DNA from: Ischnura elegans | Lineage: Eukaryota > Arthropoda > Insecta > Odonata > Coenagrionidae | Assembly: GCF_921293095.1 (NCBI RefSeq) | Contig: NC_060246.1 | Location: 136,834,198 to 136,898,197, forward strand | DNA length: 64,000 bases | Direction of reading: 5' to 3' | In this document: piece after piece, positions 20,006 through 35,200 of the stretch | How the letters are laid out: every line of letters begins with the position of its first letter | Numbering within the stretch: position 1 is the first letter of the stretch | Notes under the pieces: generated by a model | Told to the model about the DNA's origin: nothing | The model's input: only the letters and a program-made list of their open reading frames with translations | The model's database searches: none | Position numbers and translations under genes: made by a program

Positions 20006-20454
20006 AGCCTGAATCACACGATCATTTTTTGTCGTCGCGAAAAGTGATCACTCGAGCGATCGCTTTTCGCGACCGGAAAAATGATCGCTCGAGTTATCAC
20101 TTTTCTGAACCACACGGTCCCTCCAGCCGTCCCTTATCGCACCATTTCCGATATCACAGCTCGTTGCTATAAGACCCGCATCACGAAAATATATAGCGTG
20201 TTTATGTTTACCTATGACGTTCCCACGATTTTCAAACGTTGCGCTGCAATCGCTTCATACGGGCATGCGTTCTGATGGGCTTATATGGTGTTCCAGGGAC
20301 GGTTTCAGCGGCGGAATATGCGACCAGACGAGTAATGAAAAAATGATGGGAATCCTCATCATTGGAGTGATCGCGAAAAACAATTGCCGGCGGCGATCAT
20401 TTGCGAGTGATCACTCGGAAATGACGAAAAAAATTATCGTGTGATTCAGGCTTA
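20006..20454. mobile_element. MITE with GCCTGAATCACACGAT termini, copy 1
   Basis: Terminal inverted repeats AGCCTGAATCACACGATCAT and the inverse complement ending ATCGTGTGATTCAGGCT bound about 450 bp. The sub-terminal sequence is rich in GATCACTCG/CGAGTGATC palindromes. A related element with the same terminus lies at 41338-41752. No coding capacity is visible; the short open frames across it are by-products of the palindromes. Confidence 0.7.
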
Positions 20455-20459
20455 TTGTA

Positions 20460-20780
20460 ATGAGCAGTAGCGGTTGCTGCATGTCTTCCCCAATCCTCCA
20501 TCACTCGTCGGACGACTTCGATTTCATTCGGCCGTGCACCTGAACTTCAAGAGCGCTTCCCTTCTAAATAGGGCAACACTCTCCCCTTCCCTTGGACCTA
20601 CTCCACAGACCTTGCGCCTCCTCCTTCCGTTACAACTACGCATGCTTTCACCTAGCAGCATTTAAGCGTGCCGCGCGCCGCCGCGGGTATTATTATTACT
20701 CCTTTGCATGTGTCGAGCGGCAATTCGACCGCGGCGTCGCAGCTGGCCACGTCTCAAGTGTAGCGGGCGGATAAAAAAAA
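20460..20780. promoter_or_regulatory. Orphan GC/CpG-rich island
   Basis: An abrupt GC- and CpG-rich segment (GCCGCGCGCCGCCGCGG near 20670) in otherwise AT-rich DNA, about 2.2 kb upstream of the first AIG1-like gene. No exon can be assigned to it. The composition resembles that of the two AIG1-like 5' ends, so an alternative promoter or enhancer is possible but unproven. Confidence 0.3.
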
Positions 20781-22499
20781 AACACCATCACGTTGCGCAA
20801 CGCATAACACCTGAGGGAGGGTCAGGAATTATGCAGGCAAAATCGTGGAGAAGCACTAGTCGTGCCTGACGTCATTGAAGACTTTCGTGAGGGGAGTTTA
20901 ACTGGGTGTACAATACCACACACCCATTGTATTCTCATGAACATGTTTTCGCTGAATGTCATTCGGGTTTTTAAGACTAGAGGAAAAGATCTTGGCAACA
21001 AAAAAATCTAACACTTTCGTTCGCCAAGAGATATTTTTCGTTTTTTTCGATATCTGTTATTATTTGCCGTTTCCTGTAGAGTAGCAGTTTTGCCCTGACA
21101 GTAGGAATAAAATTTTACCGACACTTTGATAGTGAAGAATAAATAATTGACAAGTCTCGAAAACTCCATAGTATAATGGAAAAAACTCCATCCATAACTC
21201 TCCATCTCGAAAACTCCATCAGTATAACAAAAAAAGTTTATAAGGAAAATAATTAGTTATAATATTAGCAGTTGGCTCATGGATTCATACTATTTAAGCT
21301 CCCATTGTGAAAATACTGAAATTCCAATCCTCATTTGTGCTTAATGAAGAAAACTGCTCCTATATACTTCTTTTTTTTTCTCGGCTCTCGTAGGGGAAAA
21401 TTTACACCCATATTGAACAAATTTTCGCGTCTCTAACTTGGCCCTCAATTATTCACAAGATTTAACACAATAATTTTTGGTACTCCTCAGGCGATGACTA
21501 CGAATTTCAAATTTTTTGCCCCATTTGATTAAAAGAAAAAAGATGAATAGATACGGCGCACACTCAAGGGCACTCCCATCATAACAGAAAGTGACGCAAC
21601 GCTGAGATGGTATTATGTAGGCAAAAAAACTCTTGAAGCATGTTGCAAAGCGTTTTGCGTCAGAAAAATCTTCCGAAAAAATTGAACTGCTATTATTAAG
21701 GTATTGAAATGTGCTGTGTCACTCACGGCCTCAGAGCTCACAGGTAATTGCTTCGTATTGTTAATTTGAAATTGATCTCTTAAGGCTATTTAGCATGATT
21801 TATTTATTTTAGAAACTCATGCATTTATCTCTTGAGATAGGAATATAATGAGTGCATTATAAAAGACAAGAGTTTATGTAAGCTTGCGCAATTATCTGAA
21901 TGACTGAACGAAAACAGGGCCAGCCCCAATTAATGTAGATAGCGATTTAATTTCCAAGAAACTCGTCTTATTGTAAATCTTGTATCGGTAAACGGAAATT
22001 CACCATCAGTTTGAGGTTAACGGGAATTTTATCAAAAAGAAAAAAAAATATATAAATGCATGTACCACAAAAAATGACAAACAATTCGAGTAAAATAAAT
22101 AACTTTGTACCACAAAAACATAAATTACGGGGTGCATGAAGAAACCTATAACTATCTCATTTGATGCCCATCGAAGAAAATAAAATTCGGTAAATACCCC
22201 GAGTTGAATATGTAAACATAGCAGAGTTTATGCTGTTTCCACATCATATCATACTTCTTTTTTATTTGCCCACTTGGAATTTCATCCAGAGAATTCGATC
22301 CACTTGTTGAATCTTTTCCTTCAACCTCGATGCCTTCTTATATGCATATCCGGCATCCAGGATTCTGAAATGTACTTTCTCCTTCAGGACAGAAGTATTC
22401 TCGATCCATTTCCACCCCTTCTACTCTATTCAGCCGAGCGGCATGCATGGTTAATATCATCGAGGAATAAAAATTACGCCACACGTTCGTTCCAATGAG

Positions 22500-23004
22500 T
22501 TGTTGCCTCCTTCCCCATTATCTCGCCTCCCTTTCATAAGCGCGTATCCGCCTTGTTATCGCGTTCGGAATGCTCGCACAGCTCGACCGCTCGAGGGGCT
22601 CACCCCGCTTTTTTTCTATCCCCCAGGAGGTTTATCGTCCCAGTGGCCCCTGACCCCCAACCACCCCGGGAGACTTCGTCGTGGTGAGCAAAATAGAGAA
22701 GAGAGGAGAAGACACTCGTCCAAGTCGTGGCGGCCTTCGAAGAGGGGCAAAGAAGAGTGACTGATTCTCTCTCCGCAAGGCGAGTGTGAAGGAAGGAGGA
22801 GGCGAACCTTCTCATTCACCGTCCTGGGACTCTGCGTGTTAGGTGGTCATAAAGGTCGGCACGATTGGACTACGGCCCCCGCGGATGAGAACAGGGGACG
22901 GCCGGCTGCGTCGACTTAGTCTCTCCCCGGTCTAGGATAGGAGAGAGAGGGACTACGTGTGTTTTGCCATCTCCAGAAGAAGCAGTAGCGACCGCCGGCC
23001 AGCC
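22500..23004 (+). promoter_or_regulatory. GC-rich 5' region of the first AIG1-like gene
   Basis: Composition switches from AT-rich to GC/CpG-rich at about 22500 and stays so up to the start codon, consistent with a TATA-less promoter plus 5' UTR. I see no convincing TATA box at a usable distance. The exact start site cannot be placed. Confidence 0.45.
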
Positions 23005-23202
23005 ATGTCTTCCTCGTCCGGTATCCTACAGCTGGGCCAGCGTGCCTTCCACTTGGGGATGGTCGTCTACTACGCCGCGGTCAACATCAGAATTGTAATG
23101 GACATGGAGCACGCGTACGAGAAGCTGGGCAGGCCGAAGGGAGATCCTGAAGTGAAAAGGATGCTAGATGGATCGGCTACGTACTTCACCATGTGGAACT
23201 TG
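23005..23202 (+). CDS. Paralogue A exon 1
   Basis: 66 codons from ATG, ending TMWNL before donor GTAAAG (phase 0). It contains the first membrane span (HLGMVVYYAAVNI) and the presumed nucleophile Thr62 near its end. Confidence 0.93.
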
Positions 23203-26200
23203 GTAAAGTGTTACATCGCTCTTGTGTTAAATACCGAGGTGTCACTTGGCGTCTGCACGATCTATGCCATTGCTGTCACTGTCATTAAATCTGAAGCACT
23301 TCCAATTGGTTGCAGAGCTGGAAACACACAGACGTCGCTTTCCATATTTTAGTACTCATTTCCATTATAATCAGCTGCTATCAGTTCCAAAATTCTTTCT
23401 ATCTCCATATTCAGAGCTATAATTTTTAACGATTGTTGTTGTTGACTGTAATTTTTAACTCGATTGTTTTGTGCCTCTAGAAATTTTCCGCTGCACTGGA
23501 TAGAATTAAGGCCTTCTGATATAACTGAATAGATTGCATAGCTAGGGGACCTGCGTCAGGTTCCCGGCCACTTAGATATTTCTTGGTCCATTGTGCCAAC
23601 CCCATGTTATCCTACCTGTAACTTGCAGGCAACATACAAGATCTCCACGGTTAAGATAGGAATGATCACCCGTCCAGCATTATTCTGGGTTAAATATCGC
23701 ATCAACGATCTGCGGGAACCGTGAAGTCAATGCCCCTTTCCCTTAAGTATTGCACTAAATACATATCAAACTTGTTTTAGCTTTCATGCTCGCTTTTCTC
23801 ACTTTGTTTTACCTTTTTCTCCCATCGTATGCAGAATAAAGGAGTTCGAATTTTAGGAAGGGGTAATTGGAAGGAAAGAAGGGGAGAGTAAGGACAGGGA
23901 GGGCAGATCCGTCAACTTCGAAAGGGTATTTCGATTTAATTGGACAATTAAACTCATTGTGGAGAATGGAGGAGATATTTAGTCGATCCTTGCTCGCTAT
24001 CCCACCGCCAGATAGGTCAAGAAAGGGGCAACGTTTGTAACCTACTGTGGTATTAAAAACGTCAATAGCCTAATGTGGCGATTTGTTGTTGGTATTCAAA
24101 TTCATACGAGGCCTACGAGAAATTTCGTTGTCGACGAAAATCGTAAAAAATATCCTTTTCGAATTACCCATGCATCTTAGACAATCATTTTTTTATACTT
24201 TTTACCTCTTCCAAAATCGTTTGCTATGCCGCGCTGCAAGCTTTCGCGAGGACTTATAAATTTCTTTCATCCACTCTTTGTCACTAAATTGAAATTTGAG
24301 TAAAAAAATATGGCCAAATGGCAGTATATGCGTTTACTCACCCAGAAGGAACAGAAAGTTTTAATGTCTCTCACAGTCAGTGAGGGTAATGGACAAAATG
24401 GCTTTCACCTAAGGAACAGTTTGAAATAAGAATTTTTTTAAATATCAAGATAAGTCTAAACAAAAGGGAAAAATACTTGCTCCGCCCTGATGCACCACAT
24501 ATTCGTCCTACAAGCTGATTCAATACCATATCTAACCATGCCAAATAACACTGCGATTGTGCATGAAAGGCTATCATCTGATGTGAATACAATTTACCGG
24601 CACTGCGTAAAAATTGTCCTTGCAGGCTCATGGTGGAATAGCTAATTTGCCATTAGATGCGCAGCAATTGAAGCACGGATATATATTTGCGCCTAAAAAT
24701 AGGTTGATACATATACGATTCATGAAGGTTAAGCTTGATTTGTTGAAATTTTTGACTCGTTAGAAGTCAAGACTCACATTCTTAAGTATGTTTTGATTTT
24801 AAGCCTTAATATCTGCTTGCTTTTAGAGTGATGATATAACTCATTGAAGTGAACTTAGGGTCCAGAGATTTGTCCATCAAATAAGGCTAGTATAACTAGT
24901 CCTCCAAATTTCTTCTTTTTCCGTTATTCCCGTCGGTATTTCCTTACCCAATAACGAATCCAGATGAGCTGACCTCAATTGATTATTTCCTAAGAAGCAT
25001 CATCATCACTGGTCAACGATCATAATATTGATTTGACGCGGCTTTCCACTCAATTCTTCTATCAGCTAATCTTTTCACACCTACATATTTCTTCTCTTTC
25101 ACGTCCTCCTTTTCCTGTTCCACTTATTTTCTTCGCAGTCTTCCTTTTCACCTCTTCCCACCCAAGAGTTCCTATGCGATTGTCTCCATATTTCCTGAGC
25201 ACGGATGCATAATATTAAGGGGAAATTTCCGCCTCGAGGAGCAATATTCTGAATTGATGAAAAAATTCACTCGAATCCCAATCGGTAGCTCATTTTAACT
25301 CATCTAATCATGACCATACACAATGGTGACCTTAATTAATTCCAAACGCTCGTATTCAAGACATTTTTACCGTAGAAATGGGCATTCGCAAACTTCATTC
25401 ATGCCAAAGCTCACGGGAAATCTCAAAATATTTTGCGTTTATCATAAATATACTAATGATGAAGACAGTGTTAGGACTCATTATAAACAATATTATAAAT
25501 CATGCAAAGATACGTTTAAACCAAACAGAGAACCTTCGATTATTACTTAACTCATTTTTTTTAAAACTCACCTCAAAATGTGCTTTTAACTTAAAAAGAT
25601 TTTGCACCTTGGAATCATTTAATGACCGTAAAAAATATCTCACTCCCATCCGATTACTAATTCAACCACTGTGAAAGAGTGGCACAAGGGGTATTAGCCA
25701 TTTTATCCATTTTTTATTTAAAATTAACATCATTCGTGCAGCCAATGTTTTGGTTTCTTCTTATGGACGTCCGAGCATTGTAGAATGCCATACTGCGGTT
25801 GCAATATTTTTTCGGGTTGCTCATTTAATATCGTAGCCAAAATCCCGCCCTCATCTTACATTCAAGGATAAACAAGTTTTCCAAAACTTTGTTATTTTTG
25901 TTATTTTCTCTAAAAAGGTAAAATTTCCTCCTGTGATTCGTAACATAGATGAGATCCATCGTTATATATCCATTTAACAAACAGCTTCTTACATGGCCTT
26001 TGGGAGATTAAGTACACGTTCAGACATACCCCATAAAGTGGTGGTGAAATTATTATGGTTTTTAAAGCACTTTCCTTCATTTTTGCATTTATCACGCGAA
26101 ACCTTATTGGCAGAGAAGCGTTAATGTTTTTTGAAGCCTTTGACACCCGATCTTGACCTTTGACATTCCGCTTTCACATCGGCCTGTGAAACTAATAACA

Positions 26201-29200
26201 TCAGGTTATTCTATTTCCAAGAAACTTGTTTATTCGTACTTTTAATTAGCGGAAATTAGCATTTACAGCTTCTGATCTGGGCCCGAGGATATGGATATTT
26301 AGGCACACCTATATTATGGAAGACTTAAGTTTGAAATTAATAAGCATTAAGTAATCCGTAACATTTAATTAGGCGGACTAAAATTCCATAGTCTATCGTA
26401 GACCAGAAAAATTCCTTAAAGCTATTACCACAGCGGTTTGTCAGCTTTAAGAAGATAAGATACCTATTTCCTGCTCTAATACGAATACAATCAAACAGTC
26501 ATCACGCAAAAGCTTTCTTTTTGCAGTAAATCACGTTCAACATATCCATAAAATCCGTGCTCACTTTGATTGGCCCAATTGAAAAATATTCACTTTCATT
26601 GGTCCAATTGAACTGCTCAAAATAAGCTTTATGAGTCATGAAATTCATTAAGAAAAAATTTGCATTCATTCAATACATTCTTAATGTCATGTTATGGTAA
26701 ATTTTTTTATTCAATATAAGAATATAATCCGCTTCATTAGCATTATGTTCTCCCAGGAGGGAAATTCCCCGATTAGAGGAGTCAATATATTTATATTTGT
26801 TGACCTCATTCACGATAAATAGAGCCGAGATCTTTGCTGATATTTGCATTTTTCAGACGGCTGCGGTAGCAAAATAGCTCCCCGCGGGTACCCACGTTGC
26901 TTATCGATTGCGATAGCATACCGGTTAATTTTATTCGTACTCCAATTAAGTGATTGTTCGGTGCCCATTGGGACTGAACTTATAAGTGTAATTTTAATTT
27001 ATCTCCGTATTGAGTAGAACGTTATTATGTCCTTTTCTAGATCTGAAGGTTCCGGGAAATGCAAATGAAATGAGAGAGTAATTTTAAACCGAGAGTTCTT
27101 GCTCGTGTCTATCGAGGTCACGAAAATGCCTTCCCAGTCCGACTCCTTGCCTCCGTAAGGAGATAATTGAAGGTCGACTATAAACCGCTGACCACGCTGG
27201 GAAAATGGATACCTTCGACAGCTTGACAATTTGTATCTCATTCAAACACAAGCTGCAAAATTCGTGACCCGGTTTTGAGATACTTGGATGGTTCATTATT
27301 GATGCTCAAATTCCTAACCATATGATGAATCGTATTTCGTAATCGGCATAAATCTTTGGATTTTCTCCAGGATGCGTACAGCGATGGAATGAATAAATTT
27401 TATGGAGCCTCATTCGTTTTTCTTACTTCTAACAATTGTGCGACTGTTGTTTTTCTACGGTATTTTCGAAAGAGGTTTCTCTAGATTTTGCGAGACTTAC
27501 GGTTACCTTTATTACCTAACATTTTTATTCAATATAACTTTGATGACCAGCTGAATTTCGCGGCAATTACAGAGTAATTGTTTTGAAATATTTTCAAAAA
27601 TTGGCATCACCCTAAATTTTTCTCTCATTTAGGTTATGAGTAAAGTTAACTCTATAGCACTCGTATAATTTTAATAAGTATTTATCTCTATGGTTTATAC
27701 TTTACTCCATACTTTATTCAACTATGAGCATTAGGGATACAGACACGCGATTTGATATTTGATGTATCAATCACTAGCGGGCCAACCGGCATTACTCGGA
27801 AAGGATAATACCCAGAGAAGTGGGAAACTTGGAAATCATGTTCTCACGGCAGAATTTTTAGGTGAAGGAACAAAGCAGGTATGATGATGGTATACATATG
27901 TGTGAGAGCAAATCATGAAAAAAAATTATTTCCGCACTGGATCAGCTCATACCCCGCTCCACCACATATATCGTGTGTGACCGTAAACCAAAAACGTCCT
28001 GTAAATGCATACCCCAGCAAAAAGGTAGGCACCAAGGGGATTAATAGTTGAGTCTAGTATCCTTTGAGTTATGTTTTCCCTTTGATCTTGTCAAGGGTTG
28101 TGCCTACCCGTCAGGATGTCCAACCACAGAAGATGCATGATGTGACGTAACAGACGGTAATGAGAAAACGACGCAAAAGACGCGTTGGACACAACTAAAA
28201 GAAGCACTACGAGATTTGGGAGCATGAGATGCAACTTAGTACTAACTTTGGTAGCAATCCATGCCGCCGTATGATAATGCATAGCGGACAAACAAACAGA
28301 CATCCCCTTTCATTTAATCGTAGATAATTACTAAAGTCATGAGAATGTGTAAATGGCATTTGTAAGCCCTTGGAGAATGTCCAGTGAGCGCCGCTAACTG
28401 CAGCATTGCAAGAGCATAAAAACTCACAATTTCCTTCTGAGTATGTTATTAGACGGCGTGAAGGTCAGTCTCGCCGGTTGAATAATTAGGAATCGTCCGA
28501 CATCAAGTGCATATAATATCTCTATATCGGACTTATCCTTGACAGCAGACACATTATTATTTTTAGCTATTGACCTTGCGTTTTATTGAAGATATATTTG
28601 CACTGTACGCGCAATTCGACGTTTTACTCTGTAATTTATTTTTTTTATAAATATAAATATTTAAATTTTAGAATTTTCATGAGCAGACACAACTGTAATG
28701 CGATGAAAATATAGTGTGCAACTATCTCATGTAGTATATTTGAATTTAAAAGCGATGAGGAATAAAGGGATACTATCAGATAATTATGCGTATTGAAATT
28801 ATCAAATTCAATTCATAATTATGTATAATATTTTCATTCCGTAGTTTGATATAGTATACTTGATTCAACAATAAACTACCAATAGGCCCATTTTAAGATA
28901 CTTAATAAAAGATTTTAATTTCTCCTGGTGAATTATATCTAACTCGTTTAGCCTGTTTGAAACCCCGAGAAGTATTCATCACTTTAAGATACTTATTGGG
29001 AAAAAGGTGCGTGGGGCGAAAATAATTACGCAAATCCTCGTTACTTAGAATATGGCCATAAATGTGAATCCATCCAGTAGGCCATTTTCGCTCAGCTCGT
29101 AGTGCAACTATTTTTCTCATTGTAAATCGCTGATTCTCAGTATATTTTATGCATAAACAGTTAAATAAAGATGATACCCGAGTATATTAATTCATGCTTC

Positions 29201-32200
29201 AACGTAGTGCTTTTAAATAATGATTCATAGGAAATAATTCATGTGTAACCTAAGTATTTGACCAAAGAGTAAGTTTACACAATTTTATTCACAACAAAAA
29301 TCAATGGACCACTGCGATCTGGTAACAATGAGATATGATAAGCATGTTTCACTGTCTCCATTTCGTTTACATCACGTGATCCGTTGAATATCGCTCTTTG
29401 ACCGATTTCATTATCAACAACGGTTTCGGCTCGCTCTTAAGTTCACGGTCATATCATAAGTATCCACCAAAATGAATCACTAAGCTTTCGTTGACCCTAA
29501 TGGAAAGATAATTTTTTATTCTTCGCTTTTATGACTATCCTCATGAGAATTTTTGTCTCGAAAAGATTGCAATCGTAATGGAGACAGTGATATCTGATAA
29601 AAATAAAATAATTCAATTGAATTTTTTTTGAAAGCTTAAAATAATAGCAGACATGTCTGCCTCTTATCGCTCCTTTCAGTTCATTCAGAGTTGTCTGACA
29701 TTACTGGATGCCCTTCTACTTCCTCATGACTCATTCATGTTATTCGGAAGCAATCGCCTTTTTTTATTTTGTATCATTAGATGTAACACTTCGAAAAAGT
29801 GTTTTTATCGTTGTTTTTCAAATGCAAATTGCGATGGCGAACTTACAAGTGTGCTGCAAAAATGAGGTCAAATTCGTGGATTTATCAAGGCTGAAATTTT
29901 ACTAAATTTATTTCTGGTCATTAAAGCATAAGGGTAAATGGGATGCAGCTTTCCTTGCATGGTTACCTTTTTATTTTCACCAATTTCCAACGTTGACCGT
30001 TTGCGGACACATAATTTAATAAATACTTACTTTTATTTTCATCATAAGTAAATATGTTGTAGCAGGGTAAAAATAATTGTTTCCATCATCTGATTTTCAA
30101 AATGGTGAGTGTTGTTTTTTATCATGTATGCTATAAACCTGTTTTATATTGGCTTTTAACATTATTGCCCTTCAGCGATTGAATTATTTAGCCCTGAGAA
30201 TAGTAAATATAGTCAGAAAAACGTTGGTGATACCCATTCCCCAAATTTCAATTATTTATTTAACCTCAACACGGATTGATTTCAATTATTCATGAGAAAA
30301 TTACGTCTATATAATACCCTGAAATCCATTTCAGGTCGGATCGGGAGTAAATTATCCATTAGATCGCCCTAAGTCAGTCTAAAGGGGATATGTGTCTCAA
30401 GTTTCCCCAACAAAAAATTGGGGGAAATTTGAGAAGTGTTAGAAAAATCTCTTTCGTTTAGTCATAGTTTTGGAGGGGAATGCAACATCATTGTTTGAGG
30501 GATGGACAAATTGACACCCATGATTAATCCCCCTCTATTCTCTCCACAGGTAATGCAAGAGCTGTATTTTACCCTCTGCTGCACAGAGTATCTCTTCGAG
30601 TATTTCCCGAAGGCCCTATCTCCAAATATGCAGGAGCAGCTGCGATCCTTTAGGAAAATGTATCTACCGGTCTTTCTCTTCCCATCTTCATGTGTGAGTA
30701 CCAGGGGCCTTGATGGTAAACTTATCTCTCTTGATGGCAGATTTTGTGATGCATTACATTTAATTTGTCATTCTTTTTTCTTCTGCTCATTTGATTCAAT
30801 CTTATTCCTTTGTGTGTTTGATTTTATTAAGGTTTACCCGCGCAGTATAGAATGAAAACACTAAAATTTACTAGTGAAGTATGTCATGCATACGATAAAA
30901 AATATTTGTAACTTTCCTATTCCCGGTACACCGAGTGGAAAACTTTTATTAATCCCCTTTCCAGATGTAAGTCTTTAAATTTAAATGGCATTCTCGCTGA
31001 ATAATACCTATTGAACGCAATACTCAATGCCGCCAGGATCGCACAATGGTCCATACTGCTGACAAAAAGCGGCACGATAGCCCACGGAATCCTTAATAGA
31101 GTTTTTATAGGTTTCTTGAGGTCGCTAATTACGAATTTACCCTCCGATCTTTAAAACATCAAACTGTTAGCGCGCACTACAAATCTGAAATAGTGCTTGG
31201 GTATTCTCGATATCTCGTCTCCTGAAATGTCGACTCAGGGCAGAAGATTTTTTCAATGAATCCTTGTTGTGTCGGAAAATAATGATCGATATTGATCAAC
31301 CATAGTATTCATGATTTTCTGAAAAGGAGGTATCAAATACATACTCCTAAACTCCTTCTTCCAAGTTAATGCATAAGGTACAGAAAAAGCAGCATCGGAG
31401 TTGAAGTTTGCCATCATTTTCCGAACATAACTTTTGCATCTGAGTACATTTAAGAGCTCATTTATAAAAACGTGGACATTAGCGTAAATTAGTAATTTTT
31501 CCGAAGGAAAACTAAATAAAGCCCTCGGCACTATTTTTCAACTAATTACATATCACCTTCGGAACTATACGTTCTCATAATACCGTAAAATTTTGATAAA
31601 AATTCGAAAAATATCCCTTGTTTTACATCAAAATTAAAAAATAATTTTTTATTACTTCTGTTTGCAGTTCGCAGAACTCAAATTGGTGTTCCAGTAGTGA
31701 TTTTATAGCCCTCTGAGTTGGAGGCTTATTTAAACGCTTACTAGGAATACACTGACTCTATCGAATGTGCTCAATTTCAGACTGGCCTGTGCCCACCAGC
31801 GCATTCCCAGCCACCTGTTGTTATCACTAATATAAGTAGCATGGATTTTCCTAAAACCCCGTACCAGTCAAACTCTTCATAACAGAAGTTCATTTTTGAG
31901 TCGGTGCTGGATTTGCGTAGCTTACGTAGTAGGATTTACGTAGTTACGGGGCCTGCACCAGCGTGAGTCTGCACCAGTGTGCGTCATCTAATTTACCATT
32001 GAATCCATCGCATTTTCATTTCATTGCATGAAACGACGCGGGTCCTCAATCGAGAATTGGATTAAAAATTTCTTACCTAAAACCGTGGTTAAAAGTATTT
32101 CTTTTTATATAAGACAGTAAATATTTACTCTAAAACAAAGGTTACACAAATAATCTCAGTTAAAAATTGACATGAGTCAAACAAATCACTCATTACTCGA

Positions 32201-35200
32201 TTAATAGTGATGCGTAATCCGTTTTGCCATAAGAATTATTATGCTGTTACTAATAGGCTTAATTAAATAGGTACGACGATAGGTTGGCCTGTTTGGGGAC
32301 GTATACACTTATAATGACGTATGCTATCCTCTCGACCGGTCTTATTTTGTCTTTTTGGTGAAGATTTACTCCTTTAAAATGTACGCTATTACAGTATACC
32401 TTTCAGAATTCGTATATTTTTTAGCTCTATAACAACATGTGCCTTTTTCTCAACTATAAAAAAAAATTCATCTGAGAAAATATTGAGGAATAGTTTTCTG
32501 GTTCAAGATACAAGAAACTGTTGACCGGGATCTACTCTATATACCCTAAACATTTTAATATTATAGCATAAGTTTTAAGCGGTTTTTCAGCCACGAAAAA
32601 TCAGCCAACTGGTAGGCATGCGTCTTATTCAGCCAATTATTTGCTCATTGCATTCATTTTAATTCACTTTGGGATTTTGTCTTCGTACATATTCGTTTCA
32701 ATAGATACTATTGCGTAAGCGTGACGAGGCCCTTTCCGCGAATGAAACAGTTGCTATTGGTACAATACAGTGCACATTTTCTGATCAGCGTCAGTGCCTG
32801 GTCAGTGTGTCTAACTCCTATCAAGGGTAGTCCAAAAGTAATCCTGGCTATACGATGTTATTCATTTTTGACCTCGAATAATAGAGAAATGGATGGCAGT
32901 GTCCTTAGCGAAGTACCGTCATCTTATCACGAAAGCACCAAGCGAATAGATGTGTCTTTCCTCCCTAAAACTCCTATTGCCACATACCGCTCAAGAAAAG
33001 ACATCAATGCTTCCCCTTATTACGAGTTTTCACTGTATCCAAGGCAACTAGCGACGCAGACCTTCCGGTAAGGTAACCTCTATTCTTTGTTAACTCAGCG
33101 CTCATTGCAAATAATGGAATTAATTATATCATTGCATCAATATCTAGCTATCTATAGGCTGAAGGGAAGGTCTTTCATAAGTAATCGCTATTTTCACAAT
33201 GCTGAAATTTCTTTCGCCTCGGCTGGTTTCCCCTAGACTAACTTCTGTATTGCAGCATAGAACTAAATTTTCAAGGAAATGCAGTCCACTGCTACCCTTT
33301 ATGAAAGCACCTACCTTGCTAACAAGCACAAGGTTTTGACAGCTATGTTGGTTTTGGGAAAAAATTTTAACTTACAAAGAAATTTCTGGCAATAGCCAAT
33401 TTATATATTAATTTAAAATTTACCACATATTCCACCGTGATATTTGCAACGTCAGATTTTCATACCATCCAGCATCAAAAAATATATTAATCATATAGTA
33501 TCATCTGCCAGAAAAATTTCTGTCGCAGCCATGTTAACCATGCAGGCAACTTTGTTAAATGATGGGATCTTGCTATTTAAGTAAATAGCTGTATAAATTA
33601 CTAAAAATCCACAAATATTTTCCTCTAGTAGTAATACTGTTAGTCACCTGTAGGGCCTACCAGATAAATTTACAGATTTTTTTCACTCCCACGTATGAGG
33701 ATATGGAATATTTTTATGGAGAAATGGGGGCTCGGACAAAAATGCTCCCTTATGTCAGCCCTGCCCAAAGCTGTCATTTCTTAAGATTAGAGGGGTCAAA
33801 GTCACGCAAATGTTTCCTCTCTCTCAATTTTTCTTAAAAACACCTGCGTATTTCCATTATAGTGGTAAATTTTCTACGGCCGCGCTGCGGCGCTTGTTTG
33901 GTGCTAGCTTACCCATTCCTCCGACTTGTACAACACTCCATCTTGTTAATCTTGACTTGTTAATCATATCTCTATCTCGGCATTGGCCCATTAAATATTT
34001 CAATCAGTTGCATGGACCGAGAAAGTCTCATATTTCCACCCCTGATCATGAACTTCTTTTTTTTCATCAAAAACCCTCTTTGAACTTAATACTTAAATTC
34101 CTCACAGTAAGTTCTCCTCGGAGCACTAACGATATTACAAGAAGGCCTTCTGCATCTCCGCAAGTCGTCTCAATGGGCTTGTGGCTGGAGGCGTCACAAA
34201 TTAGACTGTTAGACTGTAGGGGACTTGAAAAGTTATATTGCGCGTTGAGAGAGATTTTCCTGTCTTAATCCGTACCCAGCATTGATTAAAGTTCTCTATT
34301 GTTTGAAGAAATATCACATTCTTACACTTATACGATCGGGCAAAAATCCCTTTCATTTAAGCATATATTTCGGGCCATGGAATGGAATGGATGGAATGTA
34401 GTACTAGCATGATACTCTCCGTATCACAGAGAAAGATCTCTCTCCTAAATAGCTAAAATAATCTAAGCCTGGCTCGTAGCCTCCAAAACGCTATCGGAGT
34501 TATTACAATACCACTCTTATTTTGGCTCCCAACCCAAAATATATATTCAGCACTCACTGTAATAACTGCATAATAAAATATGATAGCATGGGAGGGTATT
34601 ATTAATTAAAAGGTACTACTAAAAATCTTGCATGAATCGTTGTATTTGCCGCAGACATTTCACAAACTCACTTCCTCCATACGTTCTGCAGGAAGTGGTG
34701 TACACCTACTGGTCGCGCTATGCGTACTCGCCGCCGCAGGTCTTCGGCGACATCCTGGACGCGATCAACCCGATGTGGATCAACCACGCCATCCACTCGA
34801 ACATCGTGCCCATTGCGATCCTCGAGCTACTCCTGCGTGCACGCACCGAGGGCGTCTGGGACGGCGGACAACTCAACGACACCTTCAAATTGTTCACCCT
34901 CTTCACCGCGTACCTCGCCACGTGAGTGCCATCTACTCCATCAAAGGGGCGGGGTTATTCTGCATCATCAAATTACGAATTATTTCATATGTAATTGAAA
35001 CTACCATCCAATTACTTATGTTCCTAAACCTAAATTTGAAGCGTACAAACGATTTTATAATTATTTAGCGCGAAAATTATGTAATAAACTTTGGCAAGTA
35101 TTACATTGCTGCAATAGCCAAGCTGAGTTGATTAATAAATTGAGAGACTAGTTGTTTAGTCACAATAATTTTGAACTTCTCTTTAAGGCAATTACTTATT

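Larger units (their letters stand above)
7059..22499. other. Intergenic region, protease to first AIG1-like gene
   Basis: No protein-coding gene could be supported over this 15 kb. Open frames at 7922-8125, 8466-8729, 12657-13167 and 14064-14267 have no recognisable domains, no splice-compatible neighbours and the composition of random AT-rich DNA. The identifiable contents are the repeats and the GC island listed separately. The protease and the AIG1-like gene point away from each other, so this interval should hold both of their upstream control regions. Confidence 0.6.

Noticed and set aside
22957-23004. N-terminal extension of paralogue A
   Set aside because: The extended frame begins with GTG, not ATG; the ATG at 23005 has suitable context and gives an N-terminus fitting the family.
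33810-34268. 152-codon plus-strand frame in intron 2 of paralogue A
   Set aside because: No recognisable domain, no splice-compatible borders, and it would interrupt a gene whose exons join cleanly without it.
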